From an uncultured Lachnospiraceae bacterium (GTDB taxonomy: Bacteria > Bacillota > Clostridia > Lachnospirales > Lachnospiraceae), in contig CAJTSD010000006.1 of NCBI GenBank assembly GCA_910578795.1, positions 60,689 to 124,688 on the forward strand: a stretch of 64,000 nt of DNA, written 5' to 3'. Of this stretch, positions 36,523 through 44,865 are shown piece by piece (position 1 is the first letter of the stretch; each line of letters starts with the position of its first letter). The translations under genes were made by a program, and so were the position numbers. A model generated the notes under the pieces. That model did no database searches. It had not been told where the DNA came from and worked only from the letters and a program-made list of their open reading frames with translations.

Positions 36523-38667
36523 ATGGAGAGATATATTGGCGTACTGGCTATGTGTATTTTACCGGGAGTTTTGGCGGCATTCATACATATGTTTGCCATG
36601 GACAATACGGACAAGCATGTTCGGACAAAAAATATATATTTTTATGCGATGATTTTTTACGGTATCATGTCAATCGTAAAAACGGTTTTGGGTGAAGGGG
36701 AAAAAACGCTTTTTTCAAGTTTTACGGATATGGAACGTTCAACGTACCTGCATTATGGAATTCCGCTCTTTTTACTGGCATTTGTAATTCCTGTCCTGTT
36801 AAAGATTATATTTAAGAAAGAAAAGGCGCATTTGCTGATTGACATGTTTACCTCGATTGTTTCTTTTATAGCCGGCATACAATTTTTGATTAGCGGGGTT
36901 ATTTATTCCAATTTTTATATTGCTGCATGTTGTATTGCACTTTTGATATCGTGTGTTTGGACGCTTTGGTTTGCAAAGGGCGTTCAATTTTATCACAAAG
37001 AAAAGGCAAAGGACAGGATTGTGTTTATTTTGCCCATTATGCTGCTGTGGACTGTTACGGTTATGATTTTTGAACCAAACCAATTATTGCTCAACAGTTT
37101 GGACGAATTTACAATTCCTTATTTTTCATTTTTGGGTGTAATGCTTTTGGAGGCGGCAGCATTTTTTGCGGTTTATGTACTGATTGGTGTTTTCATTTTA
37201 TCGGACAGGCTGCTGAAGGCATTTGGAACGGTTGTCTTTGCGCTGTCTGTGGCAGGATATATTCAGGGAAACTTTTTAAATGGCGAGATGCTCCTGATGG
37301 ATGGAACGGTTCAGGTTTGGAGCAGTGCGCAGAAGATTGGAAACGGCATTTTGTGGCTTGTTTTGATTGCAGCAGTCATTTTTTTGATTTATAATAGTCG
37401 TTATAGGAAAATCTGTAAAAATATTGTACAGATTGTATGCATCTATATCTGCCTGATGCAGATTTTGTCGTTGACCTATCTGATAGCGGTTACGGATTTT
37501 CCCAAGGAAGAAAATGAATATGTGCTTACGACGAATAGCATGCTTGAAATTGACGGGGAAAACAATGTAATCGTGTTTGTGCTGGACTGGTTTGACAGAC
37601 AGATTATGGATGACATACTCAGTGAGCTTCCTGATTTTACAAAAAACCTGAAAGATTTTACGGATTATACAAATACCACGAGCCGTTATGCATTTACATC
37701 GATGTCCATACCTTATCTGCTTACGGGAGTGGATTGGGAATATGGGATGGATTCCAAGGAATATCATAAATATGCTTATGATAATAGCACCCTGCTGGAT
37801 GATATACTGGCAAAGAATTACAGTCTTGGTGTATATACGGAAAGCTCCTGTGTGGAAAATGATGTGAAACAAAAATTTTTAAACTATTCCAATCAGACAG
37901 TGAAGCAGCTTGGGTATAAAAAAGCATTTTACACCATGAATAATGCTTCTAAGTATAAAATGGCGCCGTTTGCGGCAAAGCAGTTTTACTTTTATACGAC
38001 GGATGACATTGCTGAAATACTGGTAAACAGTGGGGAATATGTGACAAGCAATGACCTTATCTTTCACGATATGCTTTCAAAGGACAAACTTTCCGTGGAT
38101 AATAGCGGGGATTATGCCGGAGCATTTCGGTTTTATCACCTAAAGGGAGCTCACACGCCACCCAATATGAATGATTTATTTGAAGAAACAAAAGAAGGCG
38201 GGGTTTTTTTATCACAGGCAAGAGGTGCATTAAAAATTACGTATGAATATATTGATGAGATGAAAAGACTTGGTGTATATGACAACGCGACAATTATTAT
38301 CACGGCGGATCATGGTCAGAATCTGAATGTAATGAAAAAAGCAGAGGAACCAAAATATGATCCCAGTTATGACATGACATCAACACCGATTCTTTTTGTG
38401 AAGCTTCCCAATGAAACACATGAGGAAGGACCGGTTGTCAATACGGCGCCGGTATCGCATACGGAGTTTGCAGCTGCCATAATGGATGCAGTAGGCGGGG
38501 ATTATACAAAATACGGGCGGACCTTTGAACAGATAAAAGAAAGCGAGGATAGAGAACGGGTGTTCGACTTTTTTGTATCCTCAAAGGGAACCTATAGACA
38601 ATATATCATCAATGGGGACGCAAATGATGCAGCCTCGTGGAATTTGGTGCGTGAGGAGAATGAATAA
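36523..38667 (+). CDS. Membrane sulfatase-fold phosphotransferase or hydrolase (family A, copy 1)
   Basis: A 714-residue protein with about eight N-terminal helices (residues 1-330) and an extracytoplasmic alkaline-phosphatase-superfamily domain (about 345-660). It has NNVIVFVLDWFDRQIM, the candidate nucleophile T392 in RYAFTSMSIPYLLTG, FYHLKGAHTPP and IIITADHGQNL. The conserved NGEMLLMDG loop before the last helix also occurs in the genes at 53004 and 62389, which define one subfamily. Role unproven: it could add or remove phosphoglycerol-, ethanolamine- or phosphonate-type groups. It is sandwiched between two GtrII genes. Confidence 0.8.
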   Translation: MERYIGVLAMCILPGVLAAFIHMFAMDNTDKHVRTKNIYFYAMIFYGIMSIVKTVLGEGEKTLFSSFTDMERSTYLHYGIPLFLLAFVIPVLLKIIFKKEKAHLLIDMFTSIVSFIAGIQFLISGVIYSNFYIAACCIALLISCVWTLWFAKGVQFYHKEKAKDRIVFILPIMLLWTVTVMIFEPNQLLLNSLDEFTIPYFSFLGVMLLEAAAFFAVYVLIGVFILSDRLLKAFGTVVFALSVAGYIQGNFLNGEMLLMDGTVQVWSSAQKIGNGILWLVLIAAVIFLIYNSRYRKICKNIVQIVCIYICLMQILSLTYLIAVTDFPKEENEYVLTTNSMLEIDGENNVIVFVLDWFDRQIMDDILSELPDFTKNLKDFTDYTNTTSRYAFTSMSIPYLLTGVDWEYGMDSKEYHKYAYDNSTLLDDILAKNYSLGVYTESSCVENDVKQKFLNYSNQTVKQLGYKKAFYTMNNASKYKMAPFAAKQFYFYTTDDIAEILVNSGEYVTSNDLIFHDMLSKDKLSVDNSGDYAGAFRFYHLKGAHTPPNMNDLFEETKEGGVFLSQARGALKITYEYIDEMKRLGVYDNATIIITADHGQNLNVMKKAEEPKYDPSYDMTSTPILFVKLPNETHEEGPVVNTAPVSHTEFAAAIMDAVGGDYTKYGRTFEQIKESEDRERVFDFFVSSKGTYRQYIINGDANDAASWNLVREENE

Positions 38668-38691
38668 GCTGGGCGGAGGTGCATCTGAAAG

Positions 38692-40236
38692 ATGAAAAGA
38701 GTGGATCAGACTGTTAAAAGCATATATTCAAGGCTGACTGTAGAATTTAAAACTGCGTTTCTGTCGGCAATATTGTTTGGACTGGTTGCACATGTGTATA
38801 TGTTTACGAATAAATTGCCTAATTTTGACGATCTTGAATATTTGGACAAGTTTGGCACGACTTTTCGATATGGCAGATGGTTTTTATGGCTCGTTGGCGC
38901 AACGGCATATCATTTGGAGCTTGTGTTCAGTCTTCCGTGGATGAATGGTTTACTTACACTATTATTGCTTGCAATTTCCGCAGGGATTGTTGCAGAACTT
39001 TTGGGAATGAAGTCGAAGATGGCAAATGTGCTGGCTGGTGCGGCGCTTGTAGTTTTTCCCAGTTGGACAGTGACATTTTTCTATATGTTTACAGCGCCAT
39101 ATTATGGATTTGCTGTGTTATTGGCAGTATTATCTGTTTACTTTACAGTGCGTTATAAAAAAGGGATTGTAATATCTGCGTTGCTGATGGCGTGTTCTCT
39201 AGGAATTTATCAGGCATATCTGCCGTTTACAGCGACGTTGTATGTTGTACTCCTGTTTGCAATGCTATATGAGGAGAACAGTTATGTTGATATTTTAAAA
39301 AAATCTTTTTATTATTTGCTTAGTCTTGGGGCAGGTGTAGGCTGTTATTTTATCCTTATGAAGCTTTCCCTTGTGATTACAGGGCAGCAATTAACGCAGT
39401 ACAAGGGAATTAGTTCCATGGGAAAACTTAGGCTTTCACGTATTCCGGAACTAATGAAAATTATTTTTCAGAATTTTATATGTGTTTTCTTAAACAATAA
39501 TCTGGAGATTAGTTATAACCTGATTACAAAGGGTATGTACTTACTCCTGTTTGTTTTATGCAGTTGTTTAATTGCATGGCTGGTTGTAAGTAAAATAAAA
39601 ACAAAAGAATATCTGAAAAGTATTGAAATTGTTATATTAGCGTTTATGTTTGTTTTGGCAATTAATTCCATTTATATTATGTGCGAGGATGGCATTTATG
39701 CTATTATGTATTATTCCTACTCTTTTTTGATGATATTTCCGTTGGTGCTGATTGACAGAACCTTGAAACGACAGGAGAAATCAGTTATGGTTGTTTTGGA
39801 GCACATTATCACACTGGTATTGTGTGTTGGTGTACTGACATACTGCCATTTTGCAAATGCGCAATATCTGAGCCTGAACTTAAGCTATGAGCAGTCATAT
39901 AGTTTTTGCAATACACTGATTACACAGATCAAAAGCATGGAAGGCTATCAGGATGACATGCCGCTGGTGCTTGCAGGAGAGAAATTTGAAGACGATGCGC
40001 TTTATGATAACGAGGTAATGCAGGCGTTTTCGATAAGCGGGAAGGATGATAGGCTGATTGATGCGTATAGCAAACGCCAGTTCCTTTTGCTTTATTGCGG
40101 CTTTGACGCAGCCCCTTTGTCGGTTAGGAGGCTTTCCGAGGAGGCCCAGGCGCAAGTAGCTAAAATGCCCAGTTACCCTGATAAAGGTTCCATTCAAATC
40201 ATAGATGGTGCTGTTGTTGTCAAGATGTGTGATTAA
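38692..40236 (+). CDS. GtrII-type membrane glucosyltransferase (copy 2)
   Basis: A 514-residue paralogue of the gene at 34916, collinear through its whole length: FTNKLPNFDDLE, FRYGRWFLWLVGATAYHLEL, FSLPWMNGLLTLLLLAISAG, SLGIYQAYLPF, and YCHFANAQYLSLNL near the last helix. GGAGGTG precedes the ATG. The two copies differ enough that a recent duplication is unlikely; they may transfer to different residues. Both end with a similar soluble tail (PDKGSIQIIDGAVVVK versus PQEGSIKIIDNIVVVK). Confidence 0.84.
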   Translation: MKRVDQTVKSIYSRLTVEFKTAFLSAILFGLVAHVYMFTNKLPNFDDLEYLDKFGTTFRYGRWFLWLVGATAYHLELVFSLPWMNGLLTLLLLAISAGIVAELLGMKSKMANVLAGAALVVFPSWTVTFFYMFTAPYYGFAVLLAVLSVYFTVRYKKGIVISALLMACSLGIYQAYLPFTATLYVVLLFAMLYEENSYVDILKKSFYYLLSLGAGVGCYFILMKLSLVITGQQLTQYKGISSMGKLRLSRIPELMKIIFQNFICVFLNNNLEISYNLITKGMYLLLFVLCSCLIAWLVVSKIKTKEYLKSIEIVILAFMFVLAINSIYIMCEDGIYAIMYYSYSFLMIFPLVLIDRTLKRQEKSVMVVLEHIITLVLCVGVLTYCHFANAQYLSLNLSYEQSYSFCNTLITQIKSMEGYQDDMPLVLAGEKFEDDALYDNEVMQAFSISGKDDRLIDAYSKRQFLLLYCGFDAAPLSVRRLSEEAQAQVAKMPSYPDKGSIQIIDGAVVVKMCD

Positions 40237-40266
40237 CGGGGATGAGTAGTGATTGAGGAGAAATAA

Positions 40267-41706
40267 ATGCAAAGGTTTATGAAAGATACAGTTAATACAG
40301 TGCGGAATTGGATTGATTCGCAAAAAGCTCCAAGACGGTTTGAATATGTTGTTCTCCTTCTGCTGTTTTTGATTCCGTTTACAACAATGATGTACGGGGA
40401 TACACAGGCATTTGTACATTATGGAGTCAATTTTTGGAGAAGTATTACACAGGGGGGAGGACTTCATAATTTTTACGAGTATGGAAATGAAATGTTAGCC
40501 TATTACAGGGCAAATAATATTCCCGGAGCATACGAGGTAATTTATGATTTTCCCGTATACATTGCGCTTGGTATCTGGGGATTTCCGCTTTGGCTTGTGT
40601 GCAGCGGATTGGGAATTGAGGAGACATCAAATATGTGGACGATGCTGTATTCCAAATCAGCCTACTTAGTGGCATTGGCAATTGTCGCATATTTAATCTA
40701 TAAAATCTGTAAAAATATCGGTGTGGATGACATAATGGGAAAGTGGGCGGCATTTTTGTTTTTGTCATCCGTACTGGTGTTTGTGGAAATTGGTATTGCA
40801 GGGCAGCTTGATGTGCTTGGAATGCCCTTTACACTGCTTGCGATACTGAGTTTTCAGAAAAAACAGCGATGGCGGTTTCTGCTGTTTTTCTCCATTGCAG
40901 TGAGCTTTAAACAGTTTCCGCTGTTTATATTTTTGCCGTTGATTATGCTGATTGAGAAAAATGCCCTTAAAATCGCAAGGGATACGGTTGTTGTGTTTGC
41001 AGTTACCATTCTTTCTGGTCTTCCGTTTCCAAAGGGAACGGAGGCAATGCAGGTAAAGGATGAGGTGAGAAGCCGCTTCATGGATGCCTTTTTGGGTGTC
41101 AAGGCGCCGCTTTACAACAGCGCGGTTCCGGTTATCGTGCTTCTCATCGGCGGAATTTGTGTGTGGTGTTATCTGAAAAAATTGAAAGATGATAAAGAAC
41201 TGGAGCAGTATTCGGTTTTTATTCCTGCGCTTTCGATGTTTGTGCTGTTTATTTCCTTTGACAGCAATCCGTACTGGTTTATCCATCTTGCTCCGTTTAT
41301 GGCAATCCTGATTGCATATAATTCAAGCCGTTTTTCAGAGCTGATTCTGTTTGAAACAGTGGGGATGCTGTGCTTAATCCTGAATCAGTTTGGAGCAAAT
41401 TACTGGGTATATGAGAGCTATTGGGCAAAGGGGATGCTGCTGGACAAGCTGTTCGGCTATCCCGAGAACCTGATTACACTGGAGCGTTTCTGCGCGTCAA
41501 CGAATTTGGATGAGTTTTACGGCGTGTTTTTTGCAGGCTTTGTATTGTGCATCGGGGCATGTCTTGCAATCAGCCTTCCGGGGAGAATGCGTAAAGATGA
41601 AAATGTTGTGGTGCGTCCTTATGCATTGCTTAGAATGTGTCTGAATGCGGGAATTTCATGGATACCGGGGTTTTTATTTGTTGTTTCCCATTTTATAACG
41701 TTATAA
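40267..41706 (+). CDS. GT-C-type membrane glycosyltransferase (GT87/mannosyltransferase-like)
   Basis: A 479-residue polytopic protein with ten or more helices. A loop after helix 1 carries YGDTQAFVHYGVNFW, and EIGIAGQLDVLGMPFTLLA with AVSFKQFPLFIFLPL resembles GT-C mannosyltransferases (GT57/GT87-like) that use polyprenyl-phosphate sugars. GAGGAGA precedes the ATG. It is the last gene of the long + run and converges with the minus-strand GT4 gene. Family is by resemblance; donor sugar unknown. Confidence 0.65.
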   Translation: MQRFMKDTVNTVRNWIDSQKAPRRFEYVVLLLLFLIPFTTMMYGDTQAFVHYGVNFWRSITQGGGLHNFYEYGNEMLAYYRANNIPGAYEVIYDFPVYIALGIWGFPLWLVCSGLGIEETSNMWTMLYSKSAYLVALAIVAYLIYKICKNIGVDDIMGKWAAFLFLSSVLVFVEIGIAGQLDVLGMPFTLLAILSFQKKQRWRFLLFFSIAVSFKQFPLFIFLPLIMLIEKNALKIARDTVVVFAVTILSGLPFPKGTEAMQVKDEVRSRFMDAFLGVKAPLYNSAVPVIVLLIGGICVWCYLKKLKDDKELEQYSVFIPALSMFVLFISFDSNPYWFIHLAPFMAILIAYNSSRFSELILFETVGMLCLILNQFGANYWVYESYWAKGMLLDKLFGYPENLITLERFCASTNLDEFYGVFFAGFVLCIGACLAISLPGRMRKDENVVVRPYALLRMCLNAGISWIPGFLFVVSHFITL

Positions 41707-41716
41707 AAATAACGTT
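41697..41716. terminator. Weak AT-rich stem between convergent genes
   Basis: AACGTTA (41697-41703) and TAACGTT (41710-41716) form a 7-bp stem with a TAAAAA loop exactly between the stop codons of the converging genes. It is AT-rich and lacks a long T-tract, so it is at best a weak bidirectional terminator. Confidence 0.35.
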
Positions 41717-42862
41717 TTAGTGAAACGGTTTGGCGTTCATCAATTCCAAATATTTTTTTGCCGCCCTTTGCCAGCTGAACCGTTCTTTTACTGCTTTAAC
41801 ACTGTTTTGTGACATTTGCGCCCTCAGTTTTTCATCAATGCAGAGCTGGATTATCTTACTGTCAAAATGTTCAAGATCCGAGATATATCCATTATCCGTA
41901 ATGAGCTCACCGCTTCCCTCACAGGGCGTCATGACTATTGGAAGACCACTTGCCATAGCTTCTAATACGACATTGGGCATTCCTTCCCATTGTGACGGAA
42001 GAATAAATAAATCTGCGGACTGGTAAATGACGTCCAGCTCATTTTTATTTTTTTTCCCCATAAAAAGAACGGAATCATGACAGGCATATTCATCCACCAA
42101 ATGCTCCAGATGTCCCTTGTATGGTCCATCGCCAACTATCGTGAGGCGCACGTCCCTGCCGGTTTCTTTCGTTACCTGTTTTTGAATGGTATTTAATTTA
42201 GGAATGATATATTGCAGCCCTTTTCGTTCTATCAATCTTGACACAAACAAGATATTTACGATAGAGTCATTTCTCTTATCCGGAGCAGGCTTAAAATAAT
42301 CCGCATCCACGCCGTTTTCCACCACATATACAGGATATCTGCTTTCAAAATCTTGGGCACGTTTCTTAAGCCCCTCACTGTTGGCAACAATTCCTTCTGA
42401 CTTTTTCCAAATGGTTCTCAATGCGGGGCTGAGTATTTTATAGATAATATCAAAACGCTTTTGGGTTCCGGGAATATCCCCGCCGCCTGACCGGATGAGA
42501 TACCGCAGGTTATACCGCTTTTTCAAATAAAAAGCCAGCGGACCGCTCGGTATGCCAAAAAAAACAAGACAAAAATCAAATTGGTTCTGCCGTACCAGCG
42601 TTCCCGCCTTTTTCCATGCAGCCAAAAGATAGGAAAACATCTCCGCAAAACTGCTGCTCGCCTCATGTTTCCGTTTGCATTTTACCCTTTTTATGGTGAC
42701 ACCTTCCGGGGTAACTTCTTCTTTTGGCAGTTGTCCGAAGCTGGCTGTAAGGATTGTCACTTCGTGCCCTGCTTTTGCAAACTCCCTTGTAAGAAAAAGA
42801 CATGCATTCGCGCCCCCGCCGCCGATTGGCGGATATTCATGCGATATAACTAATATTTTCAC
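41717..42862 (-). CDS. Family 4 glycosyltransferase
   Basis: A 381-residue GT-B enzyme, the only minus-strand glycosyltransferase. It starts ILVISHEYPPIGGGGANAC, has NILFVSRLIERKGLQYIIPK, LTIVGDGPYKGHLE and the catalytic region PSQWEGMPNVVLEAMASGLP with the E-x7-E motif. The start is GTG at 42862 with AGAGGG 6 bases upstream. It has its own promoter (42942-42970) diverging from the GDPD gene, so it can be controlled apart from the two large operons. Confidence 0.9.
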   Translation of the reverse strand: MKILVISHEYPPIGGGGANACLFLTREFAKAGHEVTILTASFGQLPKEEVTPEGVTIKRVKCKRKHEASSSFAEMFSYLLAAWKKAGTLVRQNQFDFCLVFFGIPSGPLAFYLKKRYNLRYLIRSGGGDIPGTQKRFDIIYKILSPALRTIWKKSEGIVANSEGLKKRAQDFESRYPVYVVENGVDADYFKPAPDKRNDSIVNILFVSRLIERKGLQYIIPKLNTIQKQVTKETGRDVRLTIVGDGPYKGHLEHLVDEYACHDSVLFMGKKNKNELDVIYQSADLFILPSQWEGMPNVVLEAMASGLPIVMTPCEGSGELITDNGYISDLEHFDSKIIQLCIDEKLRAQMSQNSVKAVKERFSWQRAAKKYLELMNAKPFH

Positions 42863-42941
42863 GATAACCCTCTCTTTTCTTTATTTTGTGCAATAAAGAC
42901 GGAATGAAAATTCATATAATATTCTTCCAATTTATTTTATT

Positions 42942-42970
42942 ATTATAATATGCATTTTTTGTAAAAGCAA
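42942..42970 (-). promoter_or_regulatory. Sigma-A-type promoter for the minus-strand GT4 gene
   Basis: On the minus strand: TTGCTT (42970-42965), a 17-base spacer, then a perfect TATAAT (42947-42942). It drives the GT4 gene at 41717-42862, about 80 bases away. Confidence 0.7.
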
Positions 42971-43027
42971 CTGTACATTACAATAACGTTTCACATAAGT
43001 TCCAGCTTCCTGATGGAATTACTATAA

Positions 43028-43185
43028 GGAATTGTAGGAAAATAAGTGATGCAGATTGCGCAGGATATTTCTTTGAGGATGTATGTCAAAAAACGTAGGC
43101 GTAGCGGGCTACGGCGAGGCTTTTTGGCATGCATAATCAGAGAAATAGCCAAGTCAAGATGCGTCAGTTATTTTTCTACAGTTCC
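43028..43185. repeat. 158-bp imperfect palindrome (long fold-back element)
   Basis: The two halves pair position for position around a centre at 43106.5, with a 4-base CGGG loop (43105-43108) and no bulges needed. About three quarters of the 79 positions are Watson-Crick or wobble pairs. The outer arm GGAATTGTAGGAAAATAA matches the complement of TTATTTTTCTACAGTTCC. A TAA triplet flanks both ends (43025-43027 and 43186-43188). It lies between the divergent promoters and ends 7 bases before the + strand -35 box, so neither transcript should cross it. The rest of the 428-base gap is AT-rich and shows no gene. It may be a miniature fold-back element or a regulatory cruciform. Confidence 0.8.
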
Positions 43186-43191
43186 TAATGA

Positions 43192-43220
43192 TTGAATACG
43201 ATTCAGATGTATGATAGAAT
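43192..43220 (+). promoter_or_regulatory. Extended -10 promoter for the second + operon
   Basis: TTGAAT (43192-43197), a 17-base spacer, then TAGAAT (43215-43220) preceded by TGA, giving an extended -10 element. It drives the GDPD gene and probably the genes after it. AGGAG at 43226-43230 precedes a seven-codon reading frame (43234-43257), too short to call a leader peptide. Confidence 0.68.
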
Positions 43221-43290
43221 CTATTAGGAGTACATGCTGGGAACTCGGCATGGTTGATGTTCCATGGTGAGCGGAAGAAAGGCAGAATCA

Positions 43291-44460
43291 ATGAAAATAT
43301 ATGTGAAGGCGTTGACACTGGTGCTTGGCATTTTATCTATGGCTTTAGTGGGAATTACATTTTTAAACTGGATATACAATGAGTCCTGCCAGCTGTTCCT
43401 GTATGATTTAAAAACTGGATTTACAAATAACAGAATATATATGGAAGCCTTTATTTTCCTGCTTTTCTTAATAATATTGGGCGGGGTGGGATATTGGCGG
43501 ATATTGTTTGGAAAAATACACGTTATCTGCACTGTTAAAATAAAAAAGAAGTTATATTTGGCATCTTTTGACAGAAATGATGGAACGGATATTGCGGCAG
43601 ATCATCGGATTAATCTTAAAAGGATAGTAAATGCCGTTTCCATAGCAGTAATTGTATGTTGTATCATTGTAAATAGCCGTATTTTTTTTGTGGATATACC
43701 GCTGGGGACGTGGGAGCCAACGAAAACGATAGGACATTCGTTTGGGTCAGTAAACGGCGATGATTATACAGGTTCTTTAGAGGCATTTGAATATAATTAT
43801 GCACTGGGAAGAAGAACAATGGAGGTAGATTTACTTCTTACAACGGATAACAAACTTGTTTTGAAGCATGATTGGGATGAATCCGGAGAGGATGAATTAG
43901 CGCAGACATCCCCGCTTTCCCAAGAAGCGTTTTTGAGTACAAAGATTTTAGGAAACTATACGCCAATGAGTTTTGCACAGCTGTGTGAAATTATGAGGGA
44001 ATATCCTGATTTATGGATTGTGACTGATACAAAAAGTACAGAAAGTGAGGAAATTAAAAAACAGTTTGCGGTAATGACTGAAACGGTCAGACAGTTAGGC
44101 TGTGAAGAAATCATGGATAGAATCATTGTTCAGGTGTATAATGAAGAAATGTATGAAACAGTTTGTGACACATATCATTTTAAAAATTATATCTTTACAA
44201 TGTACCTGCGCTTTGATAATGATGACTGGGCTGGAATCATGAGGAACGTCTGCCGATTTTGCGTAAACAACGGCATAGAAACAGTTACCATTGGGATAAA
44301 CAGAATTTCTCCTGAATTAGTAGCCATTGCAAACCATTATGGGCGAAACGTATATGTTCATACAATCAATGAGATGGAGGATGCACAGCGGTATTTCCAA
44401 ATGGGAGTGACTGGAATCTATACTGACATTATCCTGGATAAAGACTTATATGGAAATTGA
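43291..44460 (+). CDS. Membrane-anchored glycerophosphodiester phosphodiesterase-like protein
   Basis: A 389-residue protein with about three N-terminal membrane helices (to residue about 135), then a GDPD TIM-barrel domain. GRRTMEVDLLLTTDNKLVLKHDWDE holds the Glu-x-Asp and the following His-Asp of the active site, but the usual HRG motif reads GHSFGS, with the Arg lost. GDPD enzymes cleave glycerophosphodiesters; here it could trim phosphoglycerol or teichoic-type polymers outside the cell. ATG 43291 with AGAAAGG 8 bases upstream is preferred over 43264. It leads the operon that contains the MdoB-like transferase. Confidence 0.8.
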   Translation: MKIYVKALTLVLGILSMALVGITFLNWIYNESCQLFLYDLKTGFTNNRIYMEAFIFLLFLIILGGVGYWRILFGKIHVICTVKIKKKLYLASFDRNDGTDIAADHRINLKRIVNAVSIAVIVCCIIVNSRIFFVDIPLGTWEPTKTIGHSFGSVNGDDYTGSLEAFEYNYALGRRTMEVDLLLTTDNKLVLKHDWDESGEDELAQTSPLSQEAFLSTKILGNYTPMSFAQLCEIMREYPDLWIVTDTKSTESEEIKKQFAVMTETVRQLGCEEIMDRIIVQVYNEEMYETVCDTYHFKNYIFTMYLRFDNDDWAGIMRNVCRFCVNNGIETVTIGINRISPELVAIANHYGRNVYVHTINEMEDAQRYFQMGVTGIYTDIILDKDLYGN

Positions 44461-44488
44461 TCAAAAAATAAAAGGTGGTGATGACAGA

Positions 44489-44818
44489 ATGTTTACATAT
44501 TTAATTATTTTTGGAATGGGTGCAATAACGTTTGTAATTGAAAAAAAACTGGCTGGAATACATCAAGAGAACGGTGTTTTTCTGTTTATTGAATATCTGA
44601 TGTATACGGTGATTGATTTAGTAACAACGTATTTTATGCTTGAACCGACCGGAAGGATTACAATGGTACAGTCCGGAGGCGGAATGAATGAAATCAATTA
44701 CGGAAGTTCGGCAATTCTTATATCACTTGTTATCGCAGTGATATGGGGCTGTGTTATGGCTTTTTTGAATAAAAATGTTAAATGCAAAATAACAGTGGAT
44801 GAGCGAAAGAAAAAATGA
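44489..44818 (+). CDS. Small three-helix membrane protein
   Basis: A 109-residue protein with three predicted helices (about residues 3-20, 33-53 and 72-92) and a basic C-terminus. I do not recognise the family. ATG 44489 has an almost ideal AAAGGTGGTGA site. It sits between the GDPD and MdoB-like genes; a second small three-helix protein (46469) flanks the MdoB-like gene on the other side with similar topology. They may be accessory subunits of the neighbouring transferases. Confidence 0.7.
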   Translation: MFTYLIIFGMGAITFVIEKKLAGIHQENGVFLFIEYLMYTVIDLVTTYFMLEPTGRITMVQSGGGMNEINYGSSAILISLVIAVIWGCVMAFLNKNVKCKITVDERKKK

Positions 44819-44865
44819 ATGGGTGAAAGCAAAAAACACCATAAAAGATACAGGGGAAAAATTAG

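Noticed and set aside
43028..43185. Palindrome as a transcription terminator
   Set aside because: The flanking genes diverge and both promoters point away from it, so no transcript should end there; it also lacks a T-tract.
43234..43257. Seven-codon leader peptide after AGGAG
   Set aside because: Too short and without a regulatory codon pattern or attenuator structure; probably chance.
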